Shown in pieces: positions 1 to 8,487 of a stretch of DNA of 64,000 nt (positions are counted from its first letter, which is position 1; every line of letters starts with the position of its first letter). A program made the position numbers and the translations under genes. The notes beneath the pieces are model-generated. The model saw only the letters and a list, made by a program, of their open reading frames with translations. It was not told the DNA's origin and ran no database searches. The DNA is taken from the NCBI GenBank assembly GCA_041389495.1, contig JAWKRT010000002.1, positions 992,001-1,056,000 on the forward strand, read 5' to 3'. Source of the stretch: Myxococcota bacterium (GTDB lineage: Bacteria > Myxococcota_A > UBA9160 > UBA4427).

Positions 1-875
1 ATGCGCTCGAGGTCGAAGGCGAGGCTCCCGCGCGCGCCGTTGATCTCGAAGCGGTTGTGGTTCTTGCGGCCGGCCGCGAAGCGCGTGGCCTCGAGCGTGC
101 CGAGCGCGCCGCTCTCGAAGCGCAGGAGCGCGAGCGCGGCGTCGTCGACGTCGACGGGCGCGCGGCCGGCGCCGTCGGCGCGCGGGCGCTCGGCGACGAA
201 CGTGGCGAGGTGCGCGCTCACCTCGGCCACCTCGCCGACGAGGTGGCGCGCGAGGTCGACGACGTGGGAGCCGAGGTCGCCGAGCGCTCCCGAGCCCGCC
301 CTCGCGCGCACCATGCGCCAGCCGTGCGGCGCCTCGGGGTCGACGAGCCAGTCCTGGAGATAGGTGCCGCGGAAGTGGTGGAGGCGGCCGAGCCGGCCCT
401 CGGCGAGCAGCTGCTTCGCGAGTGCCACGGCGGGCGCGCGTCGGTAGTTGTGGCAGACCATGTGCGGCACGCGCGCCGCGCGCACGGCCTCGGCCATGCG
501 CACGGCCTCGGCGAGCGAGTTCGCGAGCGGCTTCTCGCACAGCACGGCCTTGCCGGCCTCGGCCGCGGCGATCGCGATCTCGGCGTGCGCATCGCCCGGC
601 GCGCACACGTCGACGACGTCGACGTCGTCGCGCGCGACCGCCTCGCGCCAGTCGGTCGCGTGCGCGGCGAAGCCGAGGCGGTGCGCGGCGTCGCGCACGG
701 CGCTCTCGCTGCGGCCGCACACGAGCGCGAGCTCGGGCGCGCGCGGAAGGTCGAAGAAGTGGCGCGCCTGGCGCCACGCGTTCGCGTGCGCGCGGCCCAT
801 GAACGCGTAGCCGACCATCGCGACGCGCAGCGGCGCACCCGTCCGACCCTCGGGAGGCGAGGCTTCGCCGCTCAC
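1..875 (-). CDS. Gfo/Idh/MocA family oxidoreductase (3' end beyond the left edge)
   Basis: Probable NAD(P)-dependent dehydrogenase acting on a sugar, cyclitol or related polyol. Residues 1-291 are visible and the C-terminus lies outside the window. The N-terminal Rossmann motif G-Y-A-F-M-G-R-A-H is near residues 22-30. The family's E-K-P signature is at 114-116, where the Lys is usually catalytic. The D-x-G-S-H of the C-terminal alpha/beta domain lies further on. The GTG start at 875-873 overlaps the TGA of the upstream gene (GTGA), so the two are probably translationally coupled. Pairing with a TIM-barrel isomerase is common in sugar catabolic operons. Family assignment is firm; substrate unknown. 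Confidence 0.9.
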   Translation of the reverse strand, partial: MSGEASPPEGRTGAPLRVAMVGYAFMGRAHANAWRQARHFFDLPRAPELALVCGRSESAVRDAAHRLGFAAHATDWREAVARDDVDVVDVCAPGDAHAEIAIAAAEAGKAVLCEKPLANSLAEAVRMAEAVRAARVPHMVCHNYRRAPAVALAKQLLAEGRLGRLHHFRGTYLQDWLVDPEAPHGWRMVRARAGSGALGDLGSHVVDLARHLVGEVAEVSAHLATFVAERPRADGAGRAPVDVDDAALALLRFESGALGTLEATRFAAGRKNHNRFEINGARGSLAFDLER

Positions 876-2113
876 GAGCGGTACGCCTCGCGCCCGCGGC
901 CCTGCACGGGGATGCCCTGCGCGGGCAGCACGTCGTGCTGCAGCGCGTACATGCACGCGGCCGCCTCGTCCATCCTGCGCGTGAAGGCGATCGAGCCCTT
1001 CAGGATGGGGAGCAGCCGCTCGCGCTCCTGCACGCGCGCGGGCGGGTACTCGTGCTCGACGATGAGCGGCGTGCGCGCGGGGTCGAGCTCGAGCAGCTCG
1101 CGCGCCGCGAGCTGGTGGTCGAGCCAGTCGACGCTGCGGTTCTGGAGATAGGCGAGCGGGTCGTGGCGCGCGGTGCCAGGGAGCTCGTGCTCGCAGAGGG
1201 CCGTCTGCTTCCTCCACGCGTGCGCGCGGTCGGCGGGCTCGGGCGAGGGCGCGCCGCCGCGCCAGTCGCCGCGCTCCATCGTCTGGCCGCCGTAGCCCCA
1301 CGCGGCGACGCCGCGCGCGTCGACCACCTGGCCCTTCACGTGGAAGCCGTCGACGAGGAACGCATAGCCTTCGTCGCGCAGGTACTGGAAGATCGAGCGC
1401 GTGTCCTGGCCCATCAGGATGGCGTGCGACGGGTCGTAGTGGATGCGGAAGACGTCGCCCACGCCGTGGCGCTCGCAGATGCGGTGCAGGGCGATCCACG
1501 GGCCGGGCGCGTAGCCGAGGTTGTTGTGGAAGGCGTCGCCCGTCGTCCAGCCGGGCATCGGGCAGGGCTCGACGCGGTAGACGAGCCCGCGCGCCTTCGC
1601 CTCGCGCAGCAGCGGCACGAACGACGCCTCGAAGTCGGCGAGGTTCGCGTCCATCGAGAGGCGCTGGTTGCGGCCGACGAAGCCGCACACGGCGCGGGCG
1701 CCGAGGCGCACCGCCGCGTCCATCGCGCGCAGCGCGAACGCGTGCTTGCGGGCGCGCACGGCCGGGTCGGCGTGGAGCATGTCGTCGAAGTAGCCGACGT
1801 CGGCGATCGCGACGCCCGTCGCGTCGACCGCGGCGCGGACGCGCCGCGCGCGCGCCTCCGTGAACGGCTCGCGCAGGTCGAGCGTGTTCGCGACGGGGTC
1901 GAGCAGGGCCTCGGCCGGGACGTCGGCCTGCGAAGGATGGAGCGCGGCCGAGAGCTGGATGCAGTCGGCCCCGAGCTCGCGCGCGAAGTCGAGCCACTGC
2001 TCGACGGCGAGGTCGGGGTCGGCGTCGCGCTCGGCGCGCGGCGTCAGCTCCTGCAGCGCGGCAGTGAGGACGCCCACGGGCATGAACACGGGCTCGAACG
2101 GGGCGACGGGCAC
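872..2113 (-). CDS. Sugar phosphate isomerase/epimerase-like TIM barrel protein
   Basis: A 413-residue protein of the xylose-isomerase-like/AP-endonuclease-2 TIM-barrel superfamily, which isomerises or epimerises sugars and cyclitols with a bound divalent metal. Candidate metal and substrate ligands are Glu182 (R-V-E-P), Asp227 and His230 (Y-D-P-S-H), His258 (G-F-H-V-K) and Glu353 (V-E-H-E). It is longer than the usual 270-320 residues, mostly through an insertion at about 260-330. The GTG start at 2113 is chosen because GGAGGAG lies about 8 bases upstream. It sits 18 bases after an enoyl-CoA hydratase-like gene and is coupled to the Gfo/Idh/MocA gene. Substrate cannot be read. Confidence 0.85.
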   Translation of the reverse strand: MPVAPFEPVFMPVGVLTAALQELTPRAERDADPDLAVEQWLDFARELGADCIQLSAALHPSQADVPAEALLDPVANTLDLREPFTEARARRVRAAVDATGVAIADVGYFDDMLHADPAVRARKHAFALRAMDAAVRLGARAVCGFVGRNQRLSMDANLADFEASFVPLLREAKARGLVYRVEPCPMPGWTTGDAFHNNLGYAPGPWIALHRICERHGVGDVFRIHYDPSHAILMGQDTRSIFQYLRDEGYAFLVDGFHVKGQVVDARGVAAWGYGGQTMERGDWRGGAPSPEPADRAHAWRKQTALCEHELPGTARHDPLAYLQNRSVDWLDHQLAARELLELDPARTPLIVEHEYPPARVQERERLLPILKGSIAFTRRMDEAAACMYALQHDVLPAQGIPVQGRGREAYRS

Positions 2114-2131
2114 GAGCTTCGCTCCTCCGGC

Positions 2132-2983
2132 CTAGCGTCCTCGGAAGACGGGCGCGCGCTTCTCGGCGAACGCGCGCGTCGCTTCGCGGAAATCGTCGGT
2201 CTCGGCCGCCCAGCACTGGCGCTCGGCCTCCTCGGCGATGCAGGTGCGCAGGTCGGCGTGGAGCGCGCGGTTGAGGTTCGCCTTCATCATGCGCAGCGCG
2301 ACGGGCGGGCCCGCCGCGAGCTCGCGCGCCCAGGCGCGCGCCGCCGTCTGCAGCTCGGCGTCGGGCACGACGCGGTTGAACAGGCCGAGCGCGAGGCACG
2401 CGCGCGCGTCGAGGCGCTCGCCGCCGAAGTAGATCTCGCGCGCCTTCGCGGGGCCGACGAGCTGCGTGAGGAGCCAGCTGCCGCCGAAGTCGCCCGGGAG
2501 CCCGAGCTTCGCGAACGCGGCGACGAGGAAGGCGCTCTCGGCCGCGATCCGCACGTCGGCCGCGAGCGCGATCGCGAAGCCCGCGCCCGCCGCCGCGCCG
2601 GGGAGCGCGGCGACGACGGGCTTCGGCATCTCGTGCAGGACGGCCACGGCCTCGCTCTCGGAGCGGATGGCGCGGATGCGCTCCTCGAGCGGCGGCTGCT
2701 CCTGCGTGGCCATCGCCTTCGCGTTGCCGCCGGCGCAGAACGCGCGGCCCGCGCCCGTCAGCACGAGGCAGCGCACCGCGTCGTCGGCGGCCACGAGGTC
2801 GACCGCGCGCCGGAAGACGGGGCGCAGGTCGTAGCCGAGCGGGTTGCGGTTCTCGGGGTCGTCGAACGTGAGCGTCGCGACGCCGTCCTCCGCGATGCGC
2901 AGGCGCAGCTTCGCGGATCCGGTGTCGACGTCGCGCTCGGGCGCGTCCGCGCCCGCCGGGCCGCCGCCTAGCGTCGTCGCCAC
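2132..2983 (-). CDS. Enoyl-CoA hydratase/isomerase-like protein lacking both catalytic Glu
   Basis: Crotonase-fold protein of 283 residues. The oxyanion-hole segment F-C-A-G-G-N is near 82-87 and the second glycine-rich helix near 130-137. Aligning by eye to rat mitochondrial hydratase, Glu144 corresponds to Ala137 and Glu164 to Phe157, so simple hydratase chemistry is unlikely. Asp165 in P-G-D-F-G-G lies where several isomerase members carry an acidic residue. The GTG at 2983 is preferred: it overlaps the upstream crotonase by 16 bases and has GGAGG upstream. Reading further upstream only continues in the shadow of that gene. Probably an isomerase or other acyl-CoA-binding crotonase. Confidence 0.85.
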   Translation of the reverse strand: MATTLGGGPAGADAPERDVDTGSAKLRLRIAEDGVATLTFDDPENRNPLGYDLRPVFRRAVDLVAADDAVRCLVLTGAGRAFCAGGNAKAMATQEQPPLEERIRAIRSESEAVAVLHEMPKPVVAALPGAAAGAGFAIALAADVRIAAESAFLVAAFAKLGLPGDFGGSWLLTQLVGPAKAREIYFGGERLDARACLALGLFNRVVPDAELQTAARAWARELAAGPPVALRMMKANLNRALHADLRTCIAEEAERQCWAAETDDFREATRAFAEKRAPVFRGR

Positions 2984-3750
2984 GTGGGCTTGCGATCCTC
3001 CGCGCGCGCGGCCTTCATCTCCGCGTAGTCGTCCGACGCGAAGACGAGCGTCTGCGTCGTCGCCTCCTCGAGGATCGAGCGGCGCACGACCTCGTCGGCG
3101 ATCAGCGCCATGTTGCGCTTCGCCATCTTGACGGTGAACGCGGGCGAGGCGGCGACCGTCTCGGCGATCTCGCGCGCCGTGTCCTCGAGCGCGGCGGCGG
3201 GCACGACGCGCGACACGACGCCGTGCCGGAGCGCCTCGTCGGCCTCCATCACGCGGCCGGTGAGGATCAGGTCCATCGCGACGCCGTGGCCGCACATCTG
3301 GAACAGGCGCGCCATGCCGCCCGTGTCGGTGATGACCCCGTGCTTCACCTCGGGAAGCATGAAGCGCGTGCCCTCGGCGCAGACGCGGATGTCGGCGACG
3401 AGCGAGCGCTCGAAGGAGCCGCCGATCACCCAGCCCTTGAGCGCGCACACGACGGGCACCTGGAGGTCGAGGATGCGCGCGAAGCCCTGCTGGCCGCGCT
3501 CGATGAACGAGAGGTTGTCGATGTCCTCGGTGCGCACGCCGATCTGCTCGACGTCGCGCCCCGACGACCAGCTCTTCCCGTTCGCGTTCCAGATCACCGC
3601 CCGCACGTCCTTGTTCGCGATCAGCTCCTCGATGATGTCGCGCAGGCGCGCGTCCATCTCGTCGTTCGCGGCGTTGTGCTTGTCGGGGCGGTTGTTCGTC
3701 ATGACGGCGATCGGGCCGTCGTAGGTGAGCAGCATCGTCTCGCTGGGCAC
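2968..3750 (-). CDS. Enoyl-CoA hydratase (both catalytic Glu present)
   Basis: Crotonase-family protein of 260 residues, predicted to add water across 2-enoyl-CoA thioesters in beta-oxidation. The first oxyanion-hole segment W-S-S-G-R-D is at 61-66. Glu114 (G-G-S-F-E) and Glu134 (L-P-E-V) match catalytic Glu144 and Glu164 of the rat enzyme, unlike its neighbour. The GTG start at 3750 has GGGAGG about 6 bases upstream; an in-frame ATG five codons later is the alternative. It is first of a minus-strand run whose later members are the divergent crotonase, the TIM-barrel isomerase and the Gfo/Idh/MocA enzyme. Exact substrate unknown. Confidence 0.9.
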   Translation of the reverse strand: MPSETMLLTYDGPIAVMTNNRPDKHNAANDEMDARLRDIIEELIANKDVRAVIWNANGKSWSSGRDVEQIGVRTEDIDNLSFIERGQQGFARILDLQVPVVCALKGWVIGGSFERSLVADIRVCAEGTRFMLPEVKHGVITDTGGMARLFQMCGHGVAMDLILTGRVMEADEALRHGVVSRVVPAAALEDTAREIAETVAASPAFTVKMAKRNMALIADEVVRRSILEEATTQTLVFASDDYAEMKAARAEDRKPTWRRR

Positions 3751-3790
3751 GGGGTCCTCCCGCTCGGAGCGGTGGTGGCGGGCACGTGGG

Positions 3791-3838
3791 GGAGGGCGGG
3801 GCGGGGGCGGCTCGCGCGCCGCTCCCGCCCCGCCCTCC
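3791..3838 (-). terminator. Perfect 15-bp GC hairpin after the secreted-protein gene
   Basis: Arms 3791-3805 (ggagggcggggcggg) and 3824-3838 are perfect reverse complements with an 18-base loop. The hairpin begins four bases past the stop of the minus-strand gene at 3842-5014. It has no T-run, so it is a strong hairpin rather than a textbook intrinsic terminator. It may stop transcription or protect a 3' end. Confidence 0.55.
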
Positions 3839-3841
3839 GGG

Positions 3842-5014
3842 TCAGAACTGATAGCCCACGTGCAGCGGGAGCTCGATCCGGTTCGTGTCGCCGACGTAGC
3901 CGACGCTGAGCAGGTAGGTGCCCTCCGTCAGGCCGCTGAACTCGGTGTCCCACTCGCCGCTCGTGATCGTCGGCTGCAGCGACCAGGACGTCATCATCAT
4001 CGAGTTCGAGTAGAGCCCGAGCGTCACGTCGAGGTTGCCGCTCTGCGCGGTGTCGCCGATCCCGCTCACGGCGACGCGGCCGTTGTCGCCCGCCAGGTTG
4101 TACGCGGGCAGGACCGAGATCGTGAGGGGGCCCGTCAGCCCGAACGGCGTCGGCAGCGCGCCGGCCTGGTCGGGGTAGAACGAGCCGCCCGCCACGATCG
4201 GCGGCACCGAGTTCAGCACCGTGATCATCGGAGCGCCGTCCTTCATGTACTTGACGGCCGCCTTGTGGGTCTCCTTCTTCGCGAGGCCCTGGAACTTGAT
4301 GGAGTCCGTGCAGACGTACTCCTGCAGCTCGTCGAAGCCCTTCCAGCCGCCCATGAAGAGCTCGGGCGGCGCGTCGTGATAGGTCGCGCTCGCGGCGAGG
4401 AGCTGGTTCGAGCCGAAGTTGATCGCGTCCACGTACGAGTGGTGGGCGGCCATGTAGTAGTCCTGGCGCAGCTGGGTCGCCGCGCCGTGGACGTTCTGGA
4501 AGAGCTGGTCGGTGTCGATGGTCGCGTCGCCGTACTGGACGCCGAAGTCCTTGAGCGACGTCTTGTAGCCGGTGAAGGCGATCTTCGCCTCGATCTTGAA
4601 GTCCTTGATCTCCGACTTGACCGCCTTCTGGAAGTCCTTCGAGATCTGCTGGAAGTCCGCGCTCACCGTCACCGGGTACGTGTGCACGGCGGGCGGGCAC
4701 GTGCCGCCCGAGGTCGTGATCGACACGTTCGTCATGCCGACGGCGACGGCCGTGATCGCGACCTTCACGTTCTTCACGCCCATGCCGGCGGCGGGCGACG
4801 CGGTCGCGACGCCCGTGTTTCCCGACATCGTCGTGTAGTCGAACGTGCAGCCGCCCGCGTTCTTGACCTTCACGTACACGACCTGTCCGATCCGCAGGTC
4901 GAAGGCGAACCCGGTCGCCGGGCTCGCGAAGGTCGCGTGCGCGGCGGGGGCGGCGAGCAGGACGAGCAGGGCGAGGGGGGCGGCAGCGAGGGCGGCACAC
5001 GGCCTGGGCTTCAT
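3842..5014 (-). CDS. Exported protein of unknown function with N-terminal Ig-like region
   Basis: A 390-residue protein with a clear Sec signal peptide: basic M-K-P-R-P start, hydrophobic core, predicted cleavage after A-H-A near residue 27. Residues about 28-110 look like a beta-sandwich or bacterial Ig-like segment with two cysteines. The middle (about 115-260) is helical and rich in Lys, Asp and aromatics. Residues 300-390 return to short beta-strand repeats and end in aromatic Y-Q-F. The ATG at 5014 is preceded by GGAGGAG; an upstream in-frame ATG would lie inside that site. The C-terminus resembles pre-peptidase-type beta domains, but I cannot name a family. It stands alone on its transcript. 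Confidence 0.75.
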   Translation of the reverse strand: MKPRPCAALAAAPLALLVLLAAPAAHATFASPATGFAFDLRIGQVVYVKVKNAGGCTFDYTTMSGNTGVATASPAAGMGVKNVKVAITAVAVGMTNVSITTSGGTCPPAVHTYPVTVSADFQQISKDFQKAVKSEIKDFKIEAKIAFTGYKTSLKDFGVQYGDATIDTDQLFQNVHGAATQLRQDYYMAAHHSYVDAINFGSNQLLAASATYHDAPPELFMGGWKGFDELQEYVCTDSIKFQGLAKKETHKAAVKYMKDGAPMITVLNSVPPIVAGGSFYPDQAGALPTPFGLTGPLTISVLPAYNLAGDNGRVAVSGIGDTAQSGNLDVTLGLYSNSMMMTSWSLQPTITSGEWDTEFSGLTEGTYLLSVGYVGDTNRIELPLHVGYQF

Positions 5015-5148
5015 GGGGAGCTCCTCCATTCTGGGATGCGACGGCGACGAGGCGTCGTGGAGTGGGCGCGGAGTGGCGTGCCGGGCACGCCGGCCGGGGC
5101 CCCATCCTACGCGTTCCGGCCCGGCTCGTGGGGACGGGCTGCGCGCGA

Positions 5149-7500
5149 CTAGCGACAGACGCCCTCGTCGCGGAGCGCGCGCACGGCGTCGGCGGCGAGC
5201 CCGAGCACGCGCCCGAGCACGGCCTCGGTGTCGGCGCCGAGGAGCGGCGCCGCGGCGGCCGTGCGCAGCGGCGTGCGCGACATCCGCAGCGGGTTCGCGA
5301 TGTGCCGCTCGGGGCCCAGGTCGGCGTGCGCGACGGTGACGATCGCCTCGCGCGCGAGCAGGTGCGCGTCGGCGCGCTGCTCGTCGGGCCCCTGCACGGG
5401 CATCGCCGACACGCCCGCGGCCTGCAGGTGGGCGGCGGCCTCGAGCGCGTCGCGCTCGCGCGTCCACGCGGCGAGGCGCGCGTCGACGGCCTCGCGCTTC
5501 GCGAGCCGGCCCGCGAGCGTCGCGAGCGCGGGGTCGGGATCGAAGCCGCACGCGACCTCGAGGCGCCGCCACGCGGCGTCGTCGGGCGCAGCGATCGCGA
5601 GCCAGCGGTCCGCGCCCGCGGCCGGGTACACGTCGTGCGGCACGGCGCGCTCGCTGCGGTTCCCGCTCGCGACGGGCGCGCCGGCGCCGAGCGCTTCCTG
5701 CAGGTAGATCTCGCCCGCGAGGTACGCGGCCGCCTCCGTCTGCGCGAGCTCGATGCGCTGGCCCTCGCCCGTGCGCGCGCGGTGCTGGAGGGCGGCGAGC
5801 ACGGCGACCGCGAGCAGCTTGCCCGCGATGTGGTCGGGATGGTTGAGCGTGCTGCCGCACGGGTAGGGCGCGTCCGGGTGGTTCCACAGCGCGTGGAGGC
5901 CGGCGAACGCGGAGTTGAGCGGCCCGAACGCCGGCATCGCGTCGAGCGGGCCGCCGCGCCCGTAGCCCTGCGACGAGACGTAGACGACGCCCGGGTTCGA
6001 GGCGCGCACGCTCTCGTAGCCCAGGCCGAGCGCGTCGAGCACGCCGCCGCGGTGGTTCTCGGCGACGACGTCGGCGCGCGCGCAGAGCGCGTGCGCGAGC
6101 TCGCGGCCGCGCGCGGTGCCGAGGTCGAGCGCGACGCTCTCGCGTCCGCGGCACTCGTCGTTGAACGTCCACGCGTGGTTCGGGTTGCCGTCCGCGTTCC
6201 CGATGCGCAGCACGTCGAGGTGGGCGAGCGACTCGACCTTGATCACCTCCGCGCCGAGCTCGGAGAGCACGAAGCACAGCTCGGGCACGACGGCCGCGAC
6301 GCCGAACTCGACGACGCGCACGCCCGCGAGCAGCGGCTCGGCGCGCGCGGCCGCGCCTGCGCCTGCGCCTGCGGCCGACGGCGCGGTCGCGCCGCGCGGC
6401 GCGACCGCGTCGTCGTCGCCCGGCGCGGGTGCCGCGCGGCGCAGCGACGACGGCGTCGCCGAGAGGCGCAGCGGCGGCGCGACGAACGGCGCGTCGCCGA
6501 GGTGCGGATGGCCCGTGCGCAGGAACGTCCCGCGCGCCGCGCTCTGCGCGTGCGCGACGAACTCGTCGGGGCGCTGGATGGCGCCGAGCGGCACGCCGAG
6601 CGCGCGCGCCTCCTCGAACAGCTCGGCGCGCGTGCGGTCGGTGAGCCGCTCGCGCGCGACGAGCCGGATCACGTCCTGGTTGGCGACGCGGTACATCGCC
6701 TGGTCCCACTCGGGGCCCGCGATCACGTCGGGATTGCGCGCGAGGGCGAGGAAGGCCTGCCAGTGCTTCGGGTTGCCGAGCACGATGCGGACGTGTCCGT
6801 CCTTCGCCGGCAGCACGAGGTACATGCCGTCGGCCGCGCGCGACGGGTTCGACGGCAGCATGGGGAAGTGCGCGTGATAGTCGGCGAGCGGCATCGCCCA
6901 CGGATACAGGCCCGCGTAGCCGGCCTCCTGCGCGGACACGTCGATCGTCTGCCCGCGTCCCGAACGCTCGCGCTCCATCCACGCCGCCACCGCGCCCGCC
7001 GCGCCGTAGATCGACGCGCAGTCGTGCACGACATGGCCGGGCAGCCAGCAGGGAGGCAGCGTCGGGAAGCCGCACTGGTAGAGAGCGCCGCTCGCAGCGA
7101 AGGCCGGCAGCGGCTCGAGCCGCCAGTCGCGCCGGGGCCCGCTCGCGCCGAAGTCGGAGAGCGCGACGTGCACGAGCGCGGGATGGCGCGCGTCGAGCGC
7201 GGCCGCGCCGAGCCCGAGCGCCGCCGCGCGCGCCGGCCCGAGGTTCTCGACGACCACGTCGACCTCGGCGCACAGCGCGTCGACGCGCTCGCGCGCGCCG
7301 GGGGCGTCGAGCTCGAGCGCGATGCCGCGCTTGTTGGCGTTGCGGTAGAGGTGCGCGGGGTCGCGCGCCTCGGCGTCGGTCGCGGGGGCGGCGCGCAGCA
7401 CGTCGGCGCCGAGGTCGGCGAGCACGCGCGCGCACAGCGCGCCGCGCAGGTCGGTCAGGTCGAGGACGCGCAGCGCGGCGAGCGGCCCCGCGGCGGTCAC
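5149..7500 (-). CDS. Fused tandem CaiB/BaiF family CoA-transferase
   Basis: A 783-residue protein holding two complete class III CoA-transferase modules, about residues 1-350 and 388-783, joined by an Ala/Gly/Pro/Asp linker at 354-388. The family moves CoA between carboxylic acids through an aspartyl thioester. The likely catalytic Asp is Asp160 in the first module (H-D-C-A-S-I-Y-G) and Asp556 in the second (P-D-H-I-A-G). Each precedes the usual R-x-G-x-G-Q segment. The GTG at 7500 overlaps the TGA of the upstream crotonase. A similar fusion lies at 60411-62819. Single-module members form intertwined dimers, so this fusion may be a pseudo-dimer. Acid substrate unknown. Confidence 0.9.
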   Translation of the reverse strand: MTAAGPLAALRVLDLTDLRGALCARVLADLGADVLRAAPATDAEARDPAHLYRNANKRGIALELDAPGARERVDALCAEVDVVVENLGPARAAALGLGAAALDARHPALVHVALSDFGASGPRRDWRLEPLPAFAASGALYQCGFPTLPPCWLPGHVVHDCASIYGAAGAVAAWMERERSGRGQTIDVSAQEAGYAGLYPWAMPLADYHAHFPMLPSNPSRAADGMYLVLPAKDGHVRIVLGNPKHWQAFLALARNPDVIAGPEWDQAMYRVANQDVIRLVARERLTDRTRAELFEEARALGVPLGAIQRPDEFVAHAQSAARGTFLRTGHPHLGDAPFVAPPLRLSATPSSLRRAAPAPGDDDAVAPRGATAPSAAGAGAGAAARAEPLLAGVRVVEFGVAAVVPELCFVLSELGAEVIKVESLAHLDVLRIGNADGNPNHAWTFNDECRGRESVALDLGTARGRELAHALCARADVVAENHRGGVLDALGLGYESVRASNPGVVYVSSQGYGRGGPLDAMPAFGPLNSAFAGLHALWNHPDAPYPCGSTLNHPDHIAGKLLAVAVLAALQHRARTGEGQRIELAQTEAAAYLAGEIYLQEALGAGAPVASGNRSERAVPHDVYPAAGADRWLAIAAPDDAAWRRLEVACGFDPDPALATLAGRLAKREAVDARLAAWTRERDALEAAAHLQAAGVSAMPVQGPDEQRADAHLLAREAIVTVAHADLGPERHIANPLRMSRTPLRTAAAAPLLGADTEAVLGRVLGLAADAVRALRDEGVCR

Positions 7501-8288
7501 GAGCGCTTGTCTCCGGCCATTCCCTTCACCATCGCCGTCAGCTGCTCGGCGCCGAGGCCCTGGAGGTGCGGGCCGGCCTGCAGGTCGCCCGCGGTGCGGA
7601 TGGCGGCGCGACTCCCGCGCATCTCGAGGGCCGTGTAGACATAACGTTTGTTGACGGTGACGACGCCGGGAGGCGTCGCCGCGATGCGCTGCGCGATCTC
7701 GAGCACGCGCGCCTCGAGCTCGTCGGGCGCGAAGGCCTGGTTGATCATGCCGACCTGCGCGGCCTCGACGCCCGAGAACTCGCGCCCCGCGATGTGGAGC
7801 TCCATCGCGAAGCGCGGCGGCATGTGCACGGGGAACCACGCGAAGTCCGGGAGGCCCGCGACGCGCAGCACGGGATGCGAGAGGCGCGCGTCGGTCGCGG
7901 CGTAGGCGAGGTCGCACGCGCCGACGAGCTCGAGCCCGCCGGCCATCGCGTAGCCGTGCACCTGCGCGACGACGGGCTTCGCGAGGTCCCAGATCGACAT
8001 CCAGCCCTCGGAGACGTGGCGCGCCCACTGCTGGCCGACCTTCGGCGTCGGGTAGGGCTGGTTCTCCTGCAGGTTCGACTTCAGGTCGTAGCCCGACGAG
8101 AAGCACGGGCCCGCGCCGCGCACGATCGACACGCGCACGTCGTCGCGCGCGTCGGCGTCGCGCAACGCGTCGAGCAGCGCGCCGCGCAGCTCGTTGCTGA
8201 TGGCGTTGCGCCGCTCGGGGCGGTTCAGCGTGATGCGGCGGACGAGCGGCGCGGGCTCGTCGACGAGGATCGGGGCTTCGGACGACAT
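7497..8288 (-). CDS. Enoyl-CoA hydratase/isomerase family protein (one catalytic Glu)
   Basis: Crotonase-fold protein of 263 residues. The oxyanion motif F-S-S-G-Y-D is at 63-68. Glu120 (A-G-G-L-E) matches rat Glu144, but the Glu164 position is Val140, so a hydration step could be altered or absent. The ATG at 8288 has GGAGGAG about 7 bases upstream. Its stop overlaps the GTG of the fused CoA-transferase, so the two are coupled and probably work on the same acyl-CoA. It is divergent from the exported M20 peptidase gene across 199 bases. Reaction uncertain. Confidence 0.88.
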   Translation of the reverse strand: MSSEAPILVDEPAPLVRRITLNRPERRNAISNELRGALLDALRDADARDDVRVSIVRGAGPCFSSGYDLKSNLQENQPYPTPKVGQQWARHVSEGWMSIWDLAKPVVAQVHGYAMAGGLELVGACDLAYAATDARLSHPVLRVAGLPDFAWFPVHMPPRFAMELHIAGREFSGVEAAQVGMINQAFAPDELEARVLEIAQRIAATPPGVVTVNKRYVYTALEMRGSRAAIRTAGDLQAGPHLQGLGAEQLTAMVKGMAGDKRS

Positions 8289-8348
8289 CGCGGCTCTCCT
8301 CCGTGGGCGGCGCAGGCTATCACCGCGGCCGCGCGCGCGGCGAAGGGC

Positions 8349-8376
8349 TTGCCCGCCCCGGTGCGCGCGTGAGAAG
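8349..8376 (+). promoter_or_regulatory. Candidate promoter of the M20 peptidase gene
   Basis: TTGCCC (8349-8354), 16-base spacer, GAGAAG (8371-8376). The stretch resembles the one at 11760-11788 in sequence and layout (CTTGC at the left, AGAAGGTC at the right), which strengthens both. A leader of about 105 bases would follow, containing three copies of acgagaccg at 8414, 8438 and 8450 in a purine-rich tract. Confidence 0.35.
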
Positions 8377-8487
8377 GTCCGCGGCCCGCGCGGCGGCGCG
8401 TCGCCCGCCCGCGACGAGACCGAGAGCGACGAAGAGAACGAGACCGCGAACGAGACCGAGAGAGAGGAACAGGAAGAGGAGTCCGCC

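Noticed and set aside
57..2971. Long Arg/Ala-rich open frames on the plus strand opposite the Gfo/Idh/MocA, isomerase and crotonase genes
   Set aside because: They are shadows created by high G+C third positions; no motif, no ribosome site, composition dominated by Arg, Ala, Gly and Val.
5075..5091. GGCGTGCC-G-GGCACGCC palindrome after the fused CoA-transferase
   Set aside because: Single-base loop and no T-run; not convincing as terminator or operator.
5015..7435. Upstream extension of the secreted-protein frame through the CoA-transferase, giving a 1197-residue frame
   Set aside because: The extension is Arg-rich and antisense to nothing but out of frame with the real CoA-transferase; the signal peptide and ribosome site fix the start at 5014.
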